Source: Streptomyces chartreusis NRRL 3882 | GTDB taxonomy: Bacteria; Actinomycetota; Actinomycetes; Streptomycetales; Streptomycetaceae | DNA: 64,000 nt | Direction: 5' to 3' | Assembly: GCF_900236475.1 (NCBI RefSeq) | Contig: NZ_LT963352.1 | Coordinates: 5,378,001 to 5,442,000 of the forward strand | In this document: in pieces, positions 33,320 through 42,319 of the stretch | Position numbering within the stretch: position 1 is the first letter of the stretch | Layout: each line of letters starts with the position of its first letter | Notes under the pieces: model-generated | Seen by the model: only the letters and a program-made list of their open reading frames with translations | The model's database searches: none | What the model was told of the DNA's origin: nothing | Program-made: the position numbers and the translations under genes

Positions 33320-33954
33320 GGGGTCGCCTCCGGCCGGGGGGACATGATGCCGCCGAGGAGGCTGCCGACCGGGGCCAGGCCGACACAGGGGGAGGGCTGC
33401 GGCGCGGGCGTCTGGCTCGCGCCGTCGAGCAGCCCGAACACGGGCTCGGTGAGCCCGCCGAGGAGCGGTTGTACGAGGGTGACCTCGCCGTCCTCGCAGG
33501 TGTCGCCGTCGGCCGGGGCGGACCCCGACGGCGTGGGCGTGGGCGTGGGCGTGGGCGTGGGCGTGGGGGACGGGGAGGGGGAGCCGGTGTCGGAGGGCGG
33601 GGAGTTCGTGTGGCCGGTGTGGCCGGAACCGTCCGCGCCGCCGGTGCCGTACCCGGTGCCCGCGCCGATTCCGCCGTATCCAGGCAACTGGCCGTCACCG
33701 ATGGGGAATTGGCCCGCCCCGGCGCCCGGATCGGATACGCCGGGTCCGCCCGGCGCGGCCGGTGTGGGGTTCGCCGGCGCGGTGGCCGCGGGCGGTGATG
33801 CGGGGGGAGCGGCGGTCTGCGTGCTGCCGGAGGCGGAGGGGGCACCGATGCCCGACGCGTAACCGAGCACGATGATCACGGCGCCGACGAGCGCGCCGGC
33901 CACCAACTCGTCGCGGTGATCCCGCGGCCACTCCGCCCGGGAGAACAAGGGCAT
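33316..33954 (-). CDS. Membrane-anchored Pro/Thr-rich secreted protein of the copper cluster
   Basis: The 212-residue protein starts at ATG after AGGAGTACCCC. One transmembrane helix near residues 18-33 (VAGALVGAVIIVLGYA) is followed by a long low-complexity region rich in Pro, Ala, Gly and Thr, including (PT)n repeats encoded by a GTGGGC hexanucleotide repeat. The C-terminal region has two Cys (GDTCEDGEV and PSPCVGL). It is the first gene of the leftward copper cluster, overlapping copCD by 4 bases. The function is unknown; it may tether or scaffold cupredoxins outside the membrane. Confidence 0.78.
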   Translation of the reverse strand: MPLFSRAEWPRDHRDELVAGALVGAVIIVLGYASGIGAPSASGSTQTAAPPASPPAATAPANPTPAAPGGPGVSDPGAGAGQFPIGDGQLPGYGGIGAGTGYGTGGADGSGHTGHTNSPPSDTGSPSPSPTPTPTPTPTPTPSGSAPADGDTCEDGEVTLVQPLLGGLTEPVFGLLDGASQTPAPQPSPCVGLAPVGSLLGGIMSPRPEATP

Positions 33955-34346
33955 GGGGTACTCCTGGCATGGTCAGATCAAGCCAAATGGAAGGTGTGGC
34001 GAATGACGACCAGTGGAGTGGAAGGGGGATTCCGCGCAACTACGCGTCGGTTAATCGATTGTTGCCTGACCCTCTCTCCCGGCGGGCCGGTCCGTGAGAA
34101 GGGTCGATTCCGCGTGCCGCTCGAATGGAATTCGAACTCATATTGATGATTTCGGGGAAGGCGGCACAGGTCATGGCCGGAGAAGGCCGCTGGCCTTGGC
34201 GGACCTGCCCGAGCGCGGCCTCGGCAGCCGGGCGCGACAGCGCAACGCGCACAGAAGATCCCCGCAGTTTCGCTCGGTTTCTTCACCGATCCCGCGAGAA
34301 TTCCCGGAACTCCGCGAAAGCCGTCAGGAATTCATGGAACCCGTTC
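33955..34346. other. Intergenic region upstream of the copper cluster
   Basis: About 390 bases between the copper-cluster start and the end of the UDP-glucose dehydrogenase gene. It has lower GC than its surroundings, including ATATTGATGATTTC near 34139. Short reading frames here have no ribosome site, no recognisable domain and no codon bias. It should contain the leftward promoter of the copper cluster; a convincing copper-responsive operator was not found. Confidence 0.45.
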
Positions 34347-35690
34347 TCAGGCGGTCGGTCGGCCCATCGCCCGGTACGTCCACCCGGCCTTGCGCCAGCG
34401 CTCCGGGTCGAGGGCGTTGCGGCCGTCGAGGATGACCCGGGCCGCGGCGACCTCGCCGAGCGCCTCCTCGTCCAGCTCGCGGAACTCCCGCCACTCCGTC
34501 AGGTGCAGCACGATGTCGGCACCGCGTACGGCATCCAGCGCCGAGTCGGCGTAGCCGAGGGTCGGGAAGACGCGGCGGGCGTTGTCCATGCCCTTGGGGT
34601 CGTAGACCGTGACCTGCCCGCCCTGGAGGTGGATCTGCCCGGCGACGTTCAGCGCGGGGGAGTCCCGGACGTCGTCCGAGTCGGGCTTGAAGGTCGCGCC
34701 CAGTACCGCGACGCGCTTGCCGAGGAACGGCCCGCCGCCCAGCGCCTGCCGGGTCAGCTCGACCATCTGCCCGCGCTGGCGCATGTTGATGGAGTCGATC
34801 TCCCGCAGGAAGGTCAGCGCCTGGTCCGCGCCCAGCTCGCCGGCGCGCGCCATGAACGCCCGGATGTCCTTCGGCAGACAGCCGCCGCCGAAGCCGATCC
34901 CGGCCCGCAGGAACTTCTTGCCGATCCGGTCGTCGTAGCCGATGGCCTCGGCCAGCTTGGCGACGTCGCCGCCCGCGGCCTCGCACACCTCCGCCATGGC
35001 GTTGATGAACGAGATCTTGGTGGCGAGGAAGGAGTTCGCGGAGGTCTTCACCAGCTCGGCGGTCGGGAAGTCCGTGACCACGAAGGGGGAGCCCTCGGCG
35101 ATCGGCGTGGCGTACACCTCGCGCAGCAGCTTCTCGGCGCGTTCGCTGCGCACGCCGACCACGATGCGGTCGGGGTGCAGGGTGTCCTTGACGGCGAAGC
35201 CCTCGCGCAGGAACTCCGGGTTCCACGCCAGCTCGGCGTCCTCGCCGGCCGGTGCGTGCTCGGCCAGGTAGGCGGCGATCCGGTCGGCCGAGCCCACGGG
35301 CACGGTCGACTTGCCGACGACCAGGGCGGGGCCCGTCAGATGCGGTGCGAGCGAGGAGATGGCGGAGTCGACGTACGACATGTCGCAGGCGTACTCGCCG
35401 TGCCGCTGCGGGGTGTTCACGCAGACGAAGTGGATGTCGCCGAATTCCCCTGCCTCGGCCCAGTCCATGGTGAACCGCAGTCGGCCGCTGGATCCCTCGA
35501 TCCCGGCGACGTGCTTGCGCAGCAGCTCCTCGAGACCCGGCTCGTACATCGGGACCTCGCCCCGCCGGAGCTTGTCGATCTTCTCCGGCACCACGTCGAG
35601 TCCCAGCACCTCGAAGCCCAGCTCGGCCATGGCCGCCGCGTGAGTCGCGCCGAGATAACCGGTGCCGATCACGGTGATCTTCAGGGCCAT
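34347..35690 (-). CDS. UDP-glucose 6-dehydrogenase
   Basis: The 447-residue enzyme oxidises UDP-glucose to UDP-glucuronate with two NAD+. It shows the N-terminal Rossmann VIGTGYLGATHAAAMAELG, the middle-domain FLREGFAV, the catalytic-Cys loop GIGFGGGCLPKD and the C-terminal domain VLGATFKPDSDDVRDSPA. The start ATG follows GGAGCACCC. It stands alone, divergent from an acyl-CoA dehydrogenase gene. UDP-glucuronate would feed glycopolymer synthesis, which fits the LCP and glycosyltransferase genes to its right. Confidence 0.95.
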   Translation of the reverse strand: MALKITVIGTGYLGATHAAAMAELGFEVLGLDVVPEKIDKLRRGEVPMYEPGLEELLRKHVAGIEGSSGRLRFTMDWAEAGEFGDIHFVCVNTPQRHGEYACDMSYVDSAISSLAPHLTGPALVVGKSTVPVGSADRIAAYLAEHAPAGEDAELAWNPEFLREGFAVKDTLHPDRIVVGVRSERAEKLLREVYATPIAEGSPFVVTDFPTAELVKTSANSFLATKISFINAMAEVCEAAGGDVAKLAEAIGYDDRIGKKFLRAGIGFGGGCLPKDIRAFMARAGELGADQALTFLREIDSINMRQRGQMVELTRQALGGGPFLGKRVAVLGATFKPDSDDVRDSPALNVAGQIHLQGGQVTVYDPKGMDNARRVFPTLGYADSALDAVRGADIVLHLTEWREFRELDEEALGEVAAARVILDGRNALDPERWRKAGWTYRAMGRPTA

Positions 35691-35830
35691 GGGTGCTCCA
35701 GGGGTCTACGGCATGTGGTGCGCGCCCGAGCATAGCCGGGGCATGGGAGCGCGCTTCACGGGGCAACTTTCCCGCTGTCGTCTAGCTCACGTATCCCTCC
35801 CGTGGGCGACCCCATAAACTTTTGATTACT

Positions 35831-35842
35831 TAACGGTAGTTA
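35831..35842. promoter_or_regulatory. Small dyad in AT-rich promoter gap upstream of acyl-CoA dehydrogenase
   Basis: TAAC-GGTA-GTTA lies within the unusually AT-rich stretch 35815-35845 (including AACTTTTGATTACT), 37 bases ahead of the start codon. It may be a TetR-type half-site pair, as seen at some fatty-acid catabolic genes, but it is short. Confidence 0.3.
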
Positions 35843-35878
35843 GCGCCAGCATCGCAGCGTTTTGGAGCGTGAGAGACC

Positions 35879-37036
35879 TTGGCCGGATCGGCTGACTTCG
35901 ACCTGTACCGCCCGTCCGAGGAGCACGACATGCTCCGCGACGCAGTCCGCTCGCTGGCCGAGGCGAAGATCGCGCCGTACGCCGCCGCGGTGGACGAGGA
36001 GGCCCGCTTCCCGCAGGAGGCGCTGGACGCGCTGGTCGCGAACGACCTGCACGCCGTGCACGTACCCGAGGAGTACGGCGGCTCGGGCGCCGACGCGCTC
36101 GCCACCGTCATAGTCATCGAGGAGGTCGCGCGGGTCTGCGCCTCCTCCTCCCTCATCCCCGCGGTGAACAAGCTGGGTTCGCTCCCGGTGATCCTCTCCG
36201 GCTCCGAGGAGCTGAAGAAGAAGTACATGGCCCCGCTCGCCAAGGGCGACGGCATGTTCTCGTACTGCCTGTCGGAGCCGGACGCCGGCTCCGACGCCGC
36301 CGGCATGAAGACGAAGGCCGTCCGCGACGGCGACCACTACGTCCTCAACGGCGTGAAGCGCTGGATCACCAACGCGGGCGAGTCCGAGTTCTACACGGTG
36401 ATGGCGGTCACGGACCCGGCCAAGCGCTCCAAGGGCATATCGGCCTTCGTCGTCGAGAAGTCGGACGAGGGCGTCTCCTTCGGCGCCCCGGAGAAGAAGC
36501 TCGGCATCAAGGGCTCGCCCACCCGCGAGGTCTACCTCGACAACGTCCGCGTCCCCGCCGACCGCATGATCGGCGAGGAGGGCACCGGCTTCGCCACGGC
36601 GATGAAGACCCTCGACCACACCCGCATCACCATCGCCGCCCAGGCCCTCGGCATCGCCCAGGGCGCCCTCGACTACGCCAAGGGCTACGTCAAGGAGCGC
36701 AAGCAGTTCGGCAAGCCGATCGCCGACTTCCAGGGCATCCAGTTCATGCTCGCCGACATGGCCATGAAGATCTCGGCCGCCCGCGCCCTCACCTACCAGG
36801 CCGCCGCCGCCTCCGAGCGCGGCGACGCCGACCTCACCTACCTGGGCGCCGCCGCCAAGTGCTTCGCCTCGGACGTGGCCATGGAGGTCACCACGGACGC
36901 CGTCCAGCTCCTCGGCGGCTACGGCTACACCCGCGACTACCCGGTGGAGCGCATGATGCGCGACGCCAAGATCACCCAGATCTACGAGGGCACGAACCAG
37001 GTCCAGCGCATCGTGATGGCCAGGAACCTGCCGTAA
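35879..37036 (+). CDS. Acyl-CoA dehydrogenase
   Basis: The 385-residue FAD enzyme catalyses the alpha,beta-dehydrogenation of acyl-CoA esters. It starts at TTG after GTGAGAGACC. The family signatures CLSEPDAGSDAAGMKTKAV, QFGKPIADFQGIQFMLADMA and QLLGGYGYTRDYPVERMMRD are present, and the catalytic base is the Glu of IYEGTNQVQR. Its length and motifs fit short- or branched-chain types. It is divergent from UDP-glucose dehydrogenase and convergent with a thioesterase gene across a strong terminator. Confidence 0.94.
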   Translation: MAGSADFDLYRPSEEHDMLRDAVRSLAEAKIAPYAAAVDEEARFPQEALDALVANDLHAVHVPEEYGGSGADALATVIVIEEVARVCASSSLIPAVNKLGSLPVILSGSEELKKKYMAPLAKGDGMFSYCLSEPDAGSDAAGMKTKAVRDGDHYVLNGVKRWITNAGESEFYTVMAVTDPAKRSKGISAFVVEKSDEGVSFGAPEKKLGIKGSPTREVYLDNVRVPADRMIGEEGTGFATAMKTLDHTRITIAAQALGIAQGALDYAKGYVKERKQFGKPIADFQGIQFMLADMAMKISAARALTYQAAAASERGDADLTYLGAAAKCFASDVAMEVTTDAVQLLGGYGYTRDYPVERMMRDAKITQIYEGTNQVQRIVMARNLP

Positions 37037-37054
37037 CAGGCACGTGGACGACCG

Positions 37055-37088
37055 AGCGAGCCTCCGCCCGCCTGGGCGGAGGCTCGCT
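37055..37088. terminator. Bidirectional terminator between acyl-CoA dehydrogenase and thioesterase genes
   Basis: AGCGAGCCTCCGCCC (37055-37069) and GGGCGGAGGCTCGCT (37074-37088) form a perfect 15-bp stem with a GCCT loop. The right arm overlaps the first two bases of the thioesterase stop codon (37087-37089), so it terminates both convergent genes. Confidence 0.85.
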
Positions 37089-37644
37089 AGTCCTCGAAGC
37101 CCTCCGCCGCCCGCTTCTCCCGCAGCTCCATGATCGCCCGGCGGCGGGCCAGGCGGTGGGTGCGGCGGATCTGGGCCTCCTGGTAGCGGCGCCTGTCGCG
37201 TTCGGTCTCCGGGAGGACCGGGGGGACCCGGCGGGGCTTGCCGTCGGAGTCGACGGCCGCGAAGACGAGGTAGGCCGAGCCGACCTGCGTGGGCGGGGCG
37301 GACTCGTTCCAGCGTTCGGCCAGGACGCGGACGCCGACCTCCATGGAGGTGCGGCCGGTCCAGTTGACCTGTGCCTTGACGTGGACCAGGTCACCGACGC
37401 GGACCGGCTCCAGGAAGGCCATCTCGTCCATGGACGCCGTCACCGCCGGCCCGCCGGAGTGCCGCCCGGCCACGGCCCCCGCCGCGTCGTCCACCAGCTT
37501 CATGATCACGCCACCGTGCACCGTCCCCAGAAGGTTCGTGTCGTTGTGGGTCATGATGTGGCTGAGGGTGGTGCGGGAGGCCGAAGTCGGCTTGCCCGGG
37601 ATATCCGGAGTGCCGGAATCCGCAGCTGGGGCCTGCTCTGTCAT
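37087..37644 (-). CDS. Acyl-CoA thioesterase (hotdog fold)
   Basis: The 185-residue protein starts at the ATG at 37644; the more upstream frame has no ribosome site. The hotdog signature TNLLGTVHGGVIMKLVDDAA, with the catalytic acidic residue in VDDAA, and TASMDEMAFLEPVRVGDLVH identify the YciA/BACH-type acyl-CoA thioesterases. The C-terminal ~35 residues are very basic (RRYQEAQIRRTHRLARRRA). It hydrolyses acyl-CoA to free acid and CoA. It is convergent with an acyl-CoA dehydrogenase gene. Confidence 0.93.
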   Translation of the reverse strand: MTEQAPAADSGTPDIPGKPTSASRTTLSHIMTHNDTNLLGTVHGGVIMKLVDDAAGAVAGRHSGGPAVTASMDEMAFLEPVRVGDLVHVKAQVNWTGRTSMEVGVRVLAERWNESAPPTQVGSAYLVFAAVDSDGKPRRVPPVLPETERDRRRYQEAQIRRTHRLARRRAIMELREKRAAEGFED

Positions 37645-37763
37645 GGCCCCTACCTTATGCCGAGGCGGCATGAGGGGGTTTTGTGTCAGCTTCGCCACAG
37701 CCGTGCTCTGATTTTCCGACGACTCTTGTATGGCCCACTACGGGGACCTGCACACTGGGGCGC

Positions 37764-39065
37764 ATGAATGATTGGCCCGAGGGATTCTCCGGTGACAACC
37801 GCGGCAACCGCTACGGACGCGGCAGCTCGAGCGCACAGCCCGAGAGCGCCCGTGTCATGCGGCAGGTCCGCCGCGGTCCGGCGGCGTCGCCCGGGCAGGC
37901 CGGCTACGGCGGCGCCCCGCCGTACAGCAGCGGGGTACCGCAGCAGCCCTCGTACGTCGACGGCGGCGGCTACGGCCCCGGCGACGGCTACGACAGCGGC
38001 TACAACACCGGCCAGGTCTACGGCTCGCCCGGCGGCAGAGGCCCCGGGGGTCCTGGCGACGGGATGTACGAGCCGCGCCCCGCGCCCAACTGGCGTCGCC
38101 GTATCAAGGTGACGGCCATCACGCTCGTGACGGTGCTGGTCGTGACGAGCGTGGCCACGTACTTCTGGGCCGATTCCAAGCTCAACCGTGACGTCGACCT
38201 GTCGAAGGTCATCGACCGGCCGGAGGCGGGCGAGGGCACGAACTACCTCATCGTCGGCTCCGACAGCCGCGAAGGCATGTCGGCCGAGGAGAAGAAGAAG
38301 CTGCACACCGGGTCCGCCGAGGGCAAGCGCACGGACTCGATGATGATCCTGCACACCGGCGGCAACGGCCCGACGCTGATCTCGCTGCCGCGTGACTCGA
38401 ACGTCACGATCCCGTCGTACAAGGGCTCCGACTCCGGCAAGCTCTACCCGGCCACCGGACGCCAGACGAAGCTGAACGCGGCGTACGCGGAGGACGGCCC
38501 GGAGCTGCTGGTCCGTACCGTCGAGGCCAACACCGGCCTGCACATCGACCACTACGTGGAGATCGGCTTCGCCGGCTTCGCGAACATCGTGGACGCGGTC
38601 GGCGGCGTCGAGATGGACATCCCGCAGGACATCAAGGACACCAAGTCCGGCGCGGACTTCAAGAAGGGCAAGCAGACCCTGAACGGCGACCAGGCCCTGG
38701 CCTTCGTCCGTACCCGGTACGCGCTCGCCGGCTCCGACCTGGACCGCACGAAGAACCAGCAGAAGTTCCTCTCCGCGCTGGCCAACCAGGTCGCCACCCC
38801 GAGCACGGTCCTCAACCCGTTCAAGCTGTACCCGACCATGGGCGCGGGCCTGGACTCGCTCGTGGTCGACAAGGACATGGGCCTGTTCGACCTGGCGTCG
38901 ATGTTCTGGGCGATGAAGGGCGTCAGCGGCGGCGACGGCAAGTCCATGAACATGCCGATCGCGGGCAACTCCGCGAACGGCAACCTCCAGTGGGACACCG
39001 CGAAGGTGAAGACGCTGGTCAGCCAGCTGAAGAACGACGAGACGGTCACCGTCTCGGGCAACTGA
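37764..39065 (+). CDS. LCP (LytR-CpsA-Psr) glycopolymer ligase, LCP-1
   Basis: The 433-residue protein starts at ATG after GGGGCGC. A Gly/Tyr/Pro-rich cytosolic N terminus (~100 residues) precedes one membrane helix (VTAITLVTVLVVTSVATYFW) and the extracellular LCP domain. The domain has the conserved Asp/Arg of IVGSDSREG and LPRDSNVTIP, and the catalytic Arg pair in ALAFVRTRYALAGSDLDR. LCP enzymes transfer undecaprenyl-linked glycopolymers to peptidoglycan. It lacks the C-terminal LytR_C domain present in most neighbouring paralogues. A terminator follows. Confidence 0.93.
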   Translation: MNDWPEGFSGDNRGNRYGRGSSSAQPESARVMRQVRRGPAASPGQAGYGGAPPYSSGVPQQPSYVDGGGYGPGDGYDSGYNTGQVYGSPGGRGPGGPGDGMYEPRPAPNWRRRIKVTAITLVTVLVVTSVATYFWADSKLNRDVDLSKVIDRPEAGEGTNYLIVGSDSREGMSAEEKKKLHTGSAEGKRTDSMMILHTGGNGPTLISLPRDSNVTIPSYKGSDSGKLYPATGRQTKLNAAYAEDGPELLVRTVEANTGLHIDHYVEIGFAGFANIVDAVGGVEMDIPQDIKDTKSGADFKKGKQTLNGDQALAFVRTRYALAGSDLDRTKNQQKFLSALANQVATPSTVLNPFKLYPTMGAGLDSLVVDKDMGLFDLASMFWAMKGVSGGDGKSMNMPIAGNSANGNLQWDTAKVKTLVSQLKNDETVTVSGN

Positions 39066-39077
39066 GCAACGGCACGC

Positions 39078-39107
39078 GTCGGGGGCACCCACGGGGGTGC
39101 CCCCGAC
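39078..39107. terminator. Terminator hairpin after LCP-1
   Basis: GTCGGGGGCACCC (39078-39090) and GGGTGCCCCCGAC (39095-39107) form a perfect 13-bp stem with an ACGG loop between convergent genes. Confidence 0.85.
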
Positions 39108-39123
39108 TGCTGTGAGGCGGTCC

Positions 39124-39489
39124 TCACATCGCGGCGGCCGACATCGACCGGCACGTCTCGGCACAGCGGCGACACGCCTCGGCGCAGCGCATCATCTGGG
39201 CGTCGTCCGGCATGGACATACACGCCTCGGCGCACATGTCACAGGCCCGTGCGCACATCGCGCACATCTCGGCCGACAGCGGCGAGCGGCGCATCATCAT
39301 GTCGGCGCACAGACGCGTCATCTCGGCGCAGTCCATGACCGCGCGCATGATCTGCATCTGGGCCTGACCGCCCATCTGCAGGCAGGAGCTCATGGTCTCC
39401 TCACACACGCTGTGGCAGGCCATGCACGCCTGGACGCAGTCCTGCATCTCCTTGCTCAGCGGGGCCATGGTGGCGGGCTGCTGGGTCAT
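39124..39489 (-). CDS. Cytosolic four-helix-bundle copper storage protein (Csp/DUF326-like)
   Basis: The 121-residue protein contains about 16 Cys arranged as CxxxC and CxxC repeats along helices (DCVQACMACHSVCEETMSSC, then MCAMCARACDMCAEACM and CAEACRRCAETCR), with many Met residues. This is the pattern of Csp proteins, whose helical bundle cores bind many Cu(I) ions. No signal peptide is present, so it is the cytosolic (Csp3-like) form. A strong ribosome site, GGGAGGAATC, precedes the ATG. It likely buffers Cu(I), complementing the copper cluster at 29.6-34 kb. Confidence 0.9.
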   Translation of the reverse strand: MTQQPATMAPLSKEMQDCVQACMACHSVCEETMSSCLQMGGQAQMQIMRAVMDCAEMTRLCADMMMRRSPLSAEMCAMCARACDMCAEACMSMPDDAQMMRCAEACRRCAETCRSMSAAAM

Positions 39490-39611
39490 GATTCCTCCCG
39501 GGGGAACGGCGAGAGCCGGGGGCCGGCCCTCGTGCCTTCCGTCCTACGCCTGCCCGGGCCCGACCGCCACGGGGCGGAAGGAAGGAATCCGCCATGCGTG
39601 CGTCACGGCCC

Positions 39612-41096
39612 CTACGAGCACGCCACCTCATCCCCCCGCACCACCCCGGACTCGCCCTGCCCCGCGTCCCCGGCCCGTACCTTGCGCACGCGTTCGAAGT
39701 CCGTGCCCGCGATGACCTTCAGGGTCGCGCCCAGGCCCTTGACCGGGCGGAGTTCGCTGCCCGGCAGGGCCGCGGCGAGGGACTTGGCCGAGCGGTCCCA
39801 GCGGGGGTCGTAGGCGACGACCGTGCGCTTCACGTCACGGGCGGCGGCGTTCACCGGGGCCCGGGTCGTACGGAAGCCCGTCGACGCCAGGGCCGCGTCC
39901 ACACGGCGGCCCAGGCCGGGCGTGCCCGTGCCGTTCTCCACCTGGACGCGGATCTGCTGCGGGGCGACCGGGACGATCCGGGCCGCGTCGCGCGGCCGGT
40001 GCACGGACAGCGGCTGGTCCTCGCGCAGGGCGCGGAAGAGCCGCTCGGCTTTGACGGGGTCCCACTTCAGCGTCGAGCCGACGCCCTGCACGGCGAAGTC
40101 CATCTGCCCGATCGGGACGGTCGTGAACTCGGAGGAGGAGGGGGAGAAGTTCCGCATGGCCCGGCCCAGGCCCAGCATCTCGTGCGTGCCGAAGCCCTTG
40201 TCCGCCCGCACCGAGCCGAGCACCGCCCGCGTCACGTCCCGGAACTTCAACGGGTTGAGGAGGATCCCCGAGGAGGTGATCCGTTCCACGAGCGCCGCCA
40301 TGAAGCGCTGCTGGCGTTGCATCCGGCCCAGGTCCGACGCCCCGTCGAGGTGGCGGGCGCGTACGTACTGGAGCGCCTGCCCGCCCGCCAGCGTGTGCCG
40401 CCCGGCCGGGAGGTCCAGGCCGGTGTAGCTGTCCCTGAGCGGGGCGGCGGTACAGATCCGCACGCCTCCGACCACGTCCACCGTCCGCATGAAGCTGGTG
40501 AAGTCGACCTCCAGATAGTGGTCGATCTTCACCTTCGTCATGCTCTCGACCGTCCGCACGGTCAGCTGCGGCCCGCCCTCGGCGTACGCCGCGTTCAGCT
40601 TGATCGGGTGCCCGCCGTGCCGCTTGCCCGTCGTACGGTCGACGTGCGCGGGCGTCACGGCGTACGAGTCGCGCGGCAGGCTCACCACACTCGCCCGTTC
40701 CCGGTCCGCCGACACGTGCACGATCATGATCGTGTCGGTGCAGTGGCAGGGCTCACCGCCCAGCCGGTACTTCCGCCGCTCCTCCTCGCTGATCTTCTCG
40801 CGGCCGTCGGTGCCGACCAGCAGCACGTTCATGCCGTGGCCCGCCCGCGGCCGGTTCTTCATGTCCTTGAAGGGGTCGACCCGGGCGATGTCCGCGTCCA
40901 GGCTGGTCATCACCGCGTGCCCGATACCGGCGGACGCGAGGACCACCACGGACAGGGTGGTGACCACCCGCAGGCCCCAGCGCGGCTTCCGGCGCCGTGC
41001 GGGCGGCGCGGGCCTGCGCGGGGAGCGCCCGGGAGAGTGCTGCGGGCGGCGCTGCGGGGCGGCGGTGGACCGAGGGGACCGCGGCGGCGTGGGCAA
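39612..41096 (-). CDS. LCP glycopolymer ligase with LytR_C domain, LCP-2
   Basis: The 494-residue protein starts at TTG after GGAGGTGTCCTC. A basic Arg/Pro N terminus and a membrane helix (VVTTLSVVVLASAGIGHAV) precede the LCP domain (VLLVGTDGREKIS, VSLPRDSYAV, ALQYVRARHLDGASDLGR). The C-terminal LytR_C domain (QIRVQVENGTGTPGLGRRV) follows. There are unusual Cys in EPCHCTDT near residue 118. It is divergent from a glycosyltransferase gene, and the two could act on the same polymer. Confidence 0.92.
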   Translation of the reverse strand: MPTPPRSPRSTAAPQRRPQHSPGRSPRRPAPPARRRKPRWGLRVVTTLSVVVLASAGIGHAVMTSLDADIARVDPFKDMKNRPRAGHGMNVLLVGTDGREKISEEERRKYRLGGEPCHCTDTIMIVHVSADRERASVVSLPRDSYAVTPAHVDRTTGKRHGGHPIKLNAAYAEGGPQLTVRTVESMTKVKIDHYLEVDFTSFMRTVDVVGGVRICTAAPLRDSYTGLDLPAGRHTLAGGQALQYVRARHLDGASDLGRMQRQQRFMAALVERITSSGILLNPLKFRDVTRAVLGSVRADKGFGTHEMLGLGRAMRNFSPSSSEFTTVPIGQMDFAVQGVGSTLKWDPVKAERLFRALREDQPLSVHRPRDAARIVPVAPQQIRVQVENGTGTPGLGRRVDAALASTGFRTTRAPVNAAARDVKRTVVAYDPRWDRSAKSLAAALPGSELRPVKGLGATLKVIAGTDFERVRKVRAGDAGQGESGVVRGDEVACS

Positions 41097-41223
41097 GAGG
41101 ACACCTCCGGACGACGGCCGTACGTGGGATCAGTGAAACCGTAGGCCGATACGATCTGCGGCCCGCGGTATCGCCCCCGCGGCGCGCACCGGTGTCCCCC
41201 GTTCGCGGTAACGTGAGGCCCCT

Positions 41224-42267
41224 ATGAACGCCAATCCCGACGTGCGGCTCCCCGCCGTTTCCGTGATCATGCCCGTCCTCAACGAGGAACGGCATCTGCG
41301 GGGAGCAGTCCAAGCGATCCTCGCGCAGGAGTACGCCGGCGAGATGGAGGTCGTGATCGCCCTCGGTCCGTCCACGGACCGCACGGACGAGATCGCCGCC
41401 GAGCTCGTGGCCGAAGACCCGCGCGTGCATACCGTTCCGAACCCGACCGGCCGTACACCCGCGGCGCTGAACGCGGCGATCAACGCCTCGCGCCACCCGA
41501 TCGTCGTCCGCGTCGACGGGCACGGCATGCTCTCCCCCAACTACATTGCCACCGCCGTACGGCTCCTGGAGGAGACCGGCGCGCAGAACGTGGGCGGCAT
41601 CATGCACGCCGAGGGCGAGAACGACTGGGAGCACGCCGTCGCCGCCGCGATGACCTCGAAGATAGGGGTCGGCAACGCCTCCTTCCACACGGGCGGACAG
41701 GCGGGCCCGGCCGAGACCGTCTACCTCGGGGTCTTCCGGCGCGAGGCGCTGGAGCAGCAGGGCGGCTACAACGTGGAGTTCATCCGCGCCCAGGACTGGG
41801 AGCTGAACTTCCGGATCAGGGAGGCCGGGGGCCTCATCTGGTTCTCGCCCGAGCTGAAGGTGTCGTACCGGCCGCGGCCGAGCGTGAAGGCGCTCGCCAA
41901 GCAGTACAAGGACTACGGCCGCTGGCGGCACGTCGTCGCCCGCTTCCACGAGGGCTCGATCAACCTGCGCTACCTCGCCCCGCCGACCGCCGTGTGCGCG
42001 ATCGCGGCCGGGATCCTGGTGGGCGCGCTGCTGACGCCGTGGGGTTTCGTGGTGCCCGGCGGCTATCTCGCGGCGATCCTGCTCGGCTCGGTCCCGGCGG
42101 GCAGGGGGCTGCCGCTCAAGGCGCGGCTCCAGATCCCCGTGGCGCTGGCCACGATGCACATGTCGTGGGGCTGGGGCTTCCTGACCAGCCCGCGGTCGCT
42201 GGCGAAGAAGGTCATCGCCTCCCGGCGTCCGGCGGTCCGGGCGGACGCCGACGCGGCCACCGGCTGA
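41224..42267 (+). CDS. Family-2 glycosyltransferase, membrane-associated
   Basis: The 347-residue GT-A enzyme begins VSVIMPVLNEERHLRGAVQA, with nucleotide-sugar binding at VRVDGHGML (DxD-like) and the acceptor/catalytic region RAQDWELNFRIREAG. Two or three C-terminal hydrophobic segments (CAIAAGILVGALLTPWGF, GYLAAILLGSVPAG) anchor it in the membrane. It resembles ExoA-type glycosyltransferases for exopolysaccharide. A dyad, CGATAC/GTATCG, lies at 41147-41173 in the divergent gap with the LCP-2 gene. A terminator follows. Confidence 0.92.
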   Translation: MNANPDVRLPAVSVIMPVLNEERHLRGAVQAILAQEYAGEMEVVIALGPSTDRTDEIAAELVAEDPRVHTVPNPTGRTPAALNAAINASRHPIVVRVDGHGMLSPNYIATAVRLLEETGAQNVGGIMHAEGENDWEHAVAAAMTSKIGVGNASFHTGGQAGPAETVYLGVFRREALEQQGGYNVEFIRAQDWELNFRIREAGGLIWFSPELKVSYRPRPSVKALAKQYKDYGRWRHVVARFHEGSINLRYLAPPTAVCAIAAGILVGALLTPWGFVVPGGYLAAILLGSVPAGRGLPLKARLQIPVALATMHMSWGWGFLTSPRSLAKKVIASRRPAVRADADAATG

Positions 42268-42284
42268 CGTACGCCGCACGTGTC

Positions 42285-42313
42285 CGGGCCCCTCCCACCG
42301 CGGGAGGGGCCCG
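42285..42313. terminator. Terminator hairpin between GT2 and LCP-3 genes
   Basis: CGGGCCCCTCCC (42285-42296) and GGGAGGGGCCCG (42302-42313) form a 12-bp stem with an ACCGC loop, followed by TTT on the + strand, between convergent genes. Confidence 0.85.
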
Positions 42314-42319
42314 TTTCCG

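Noticed and set aside
33531..33566. GTGGGC hexanucleotide repeats as a possible CRISPR-like or regulatory repeat
   Set aside because: They are in frame and encode (PT)n linkers; there are no spacers.
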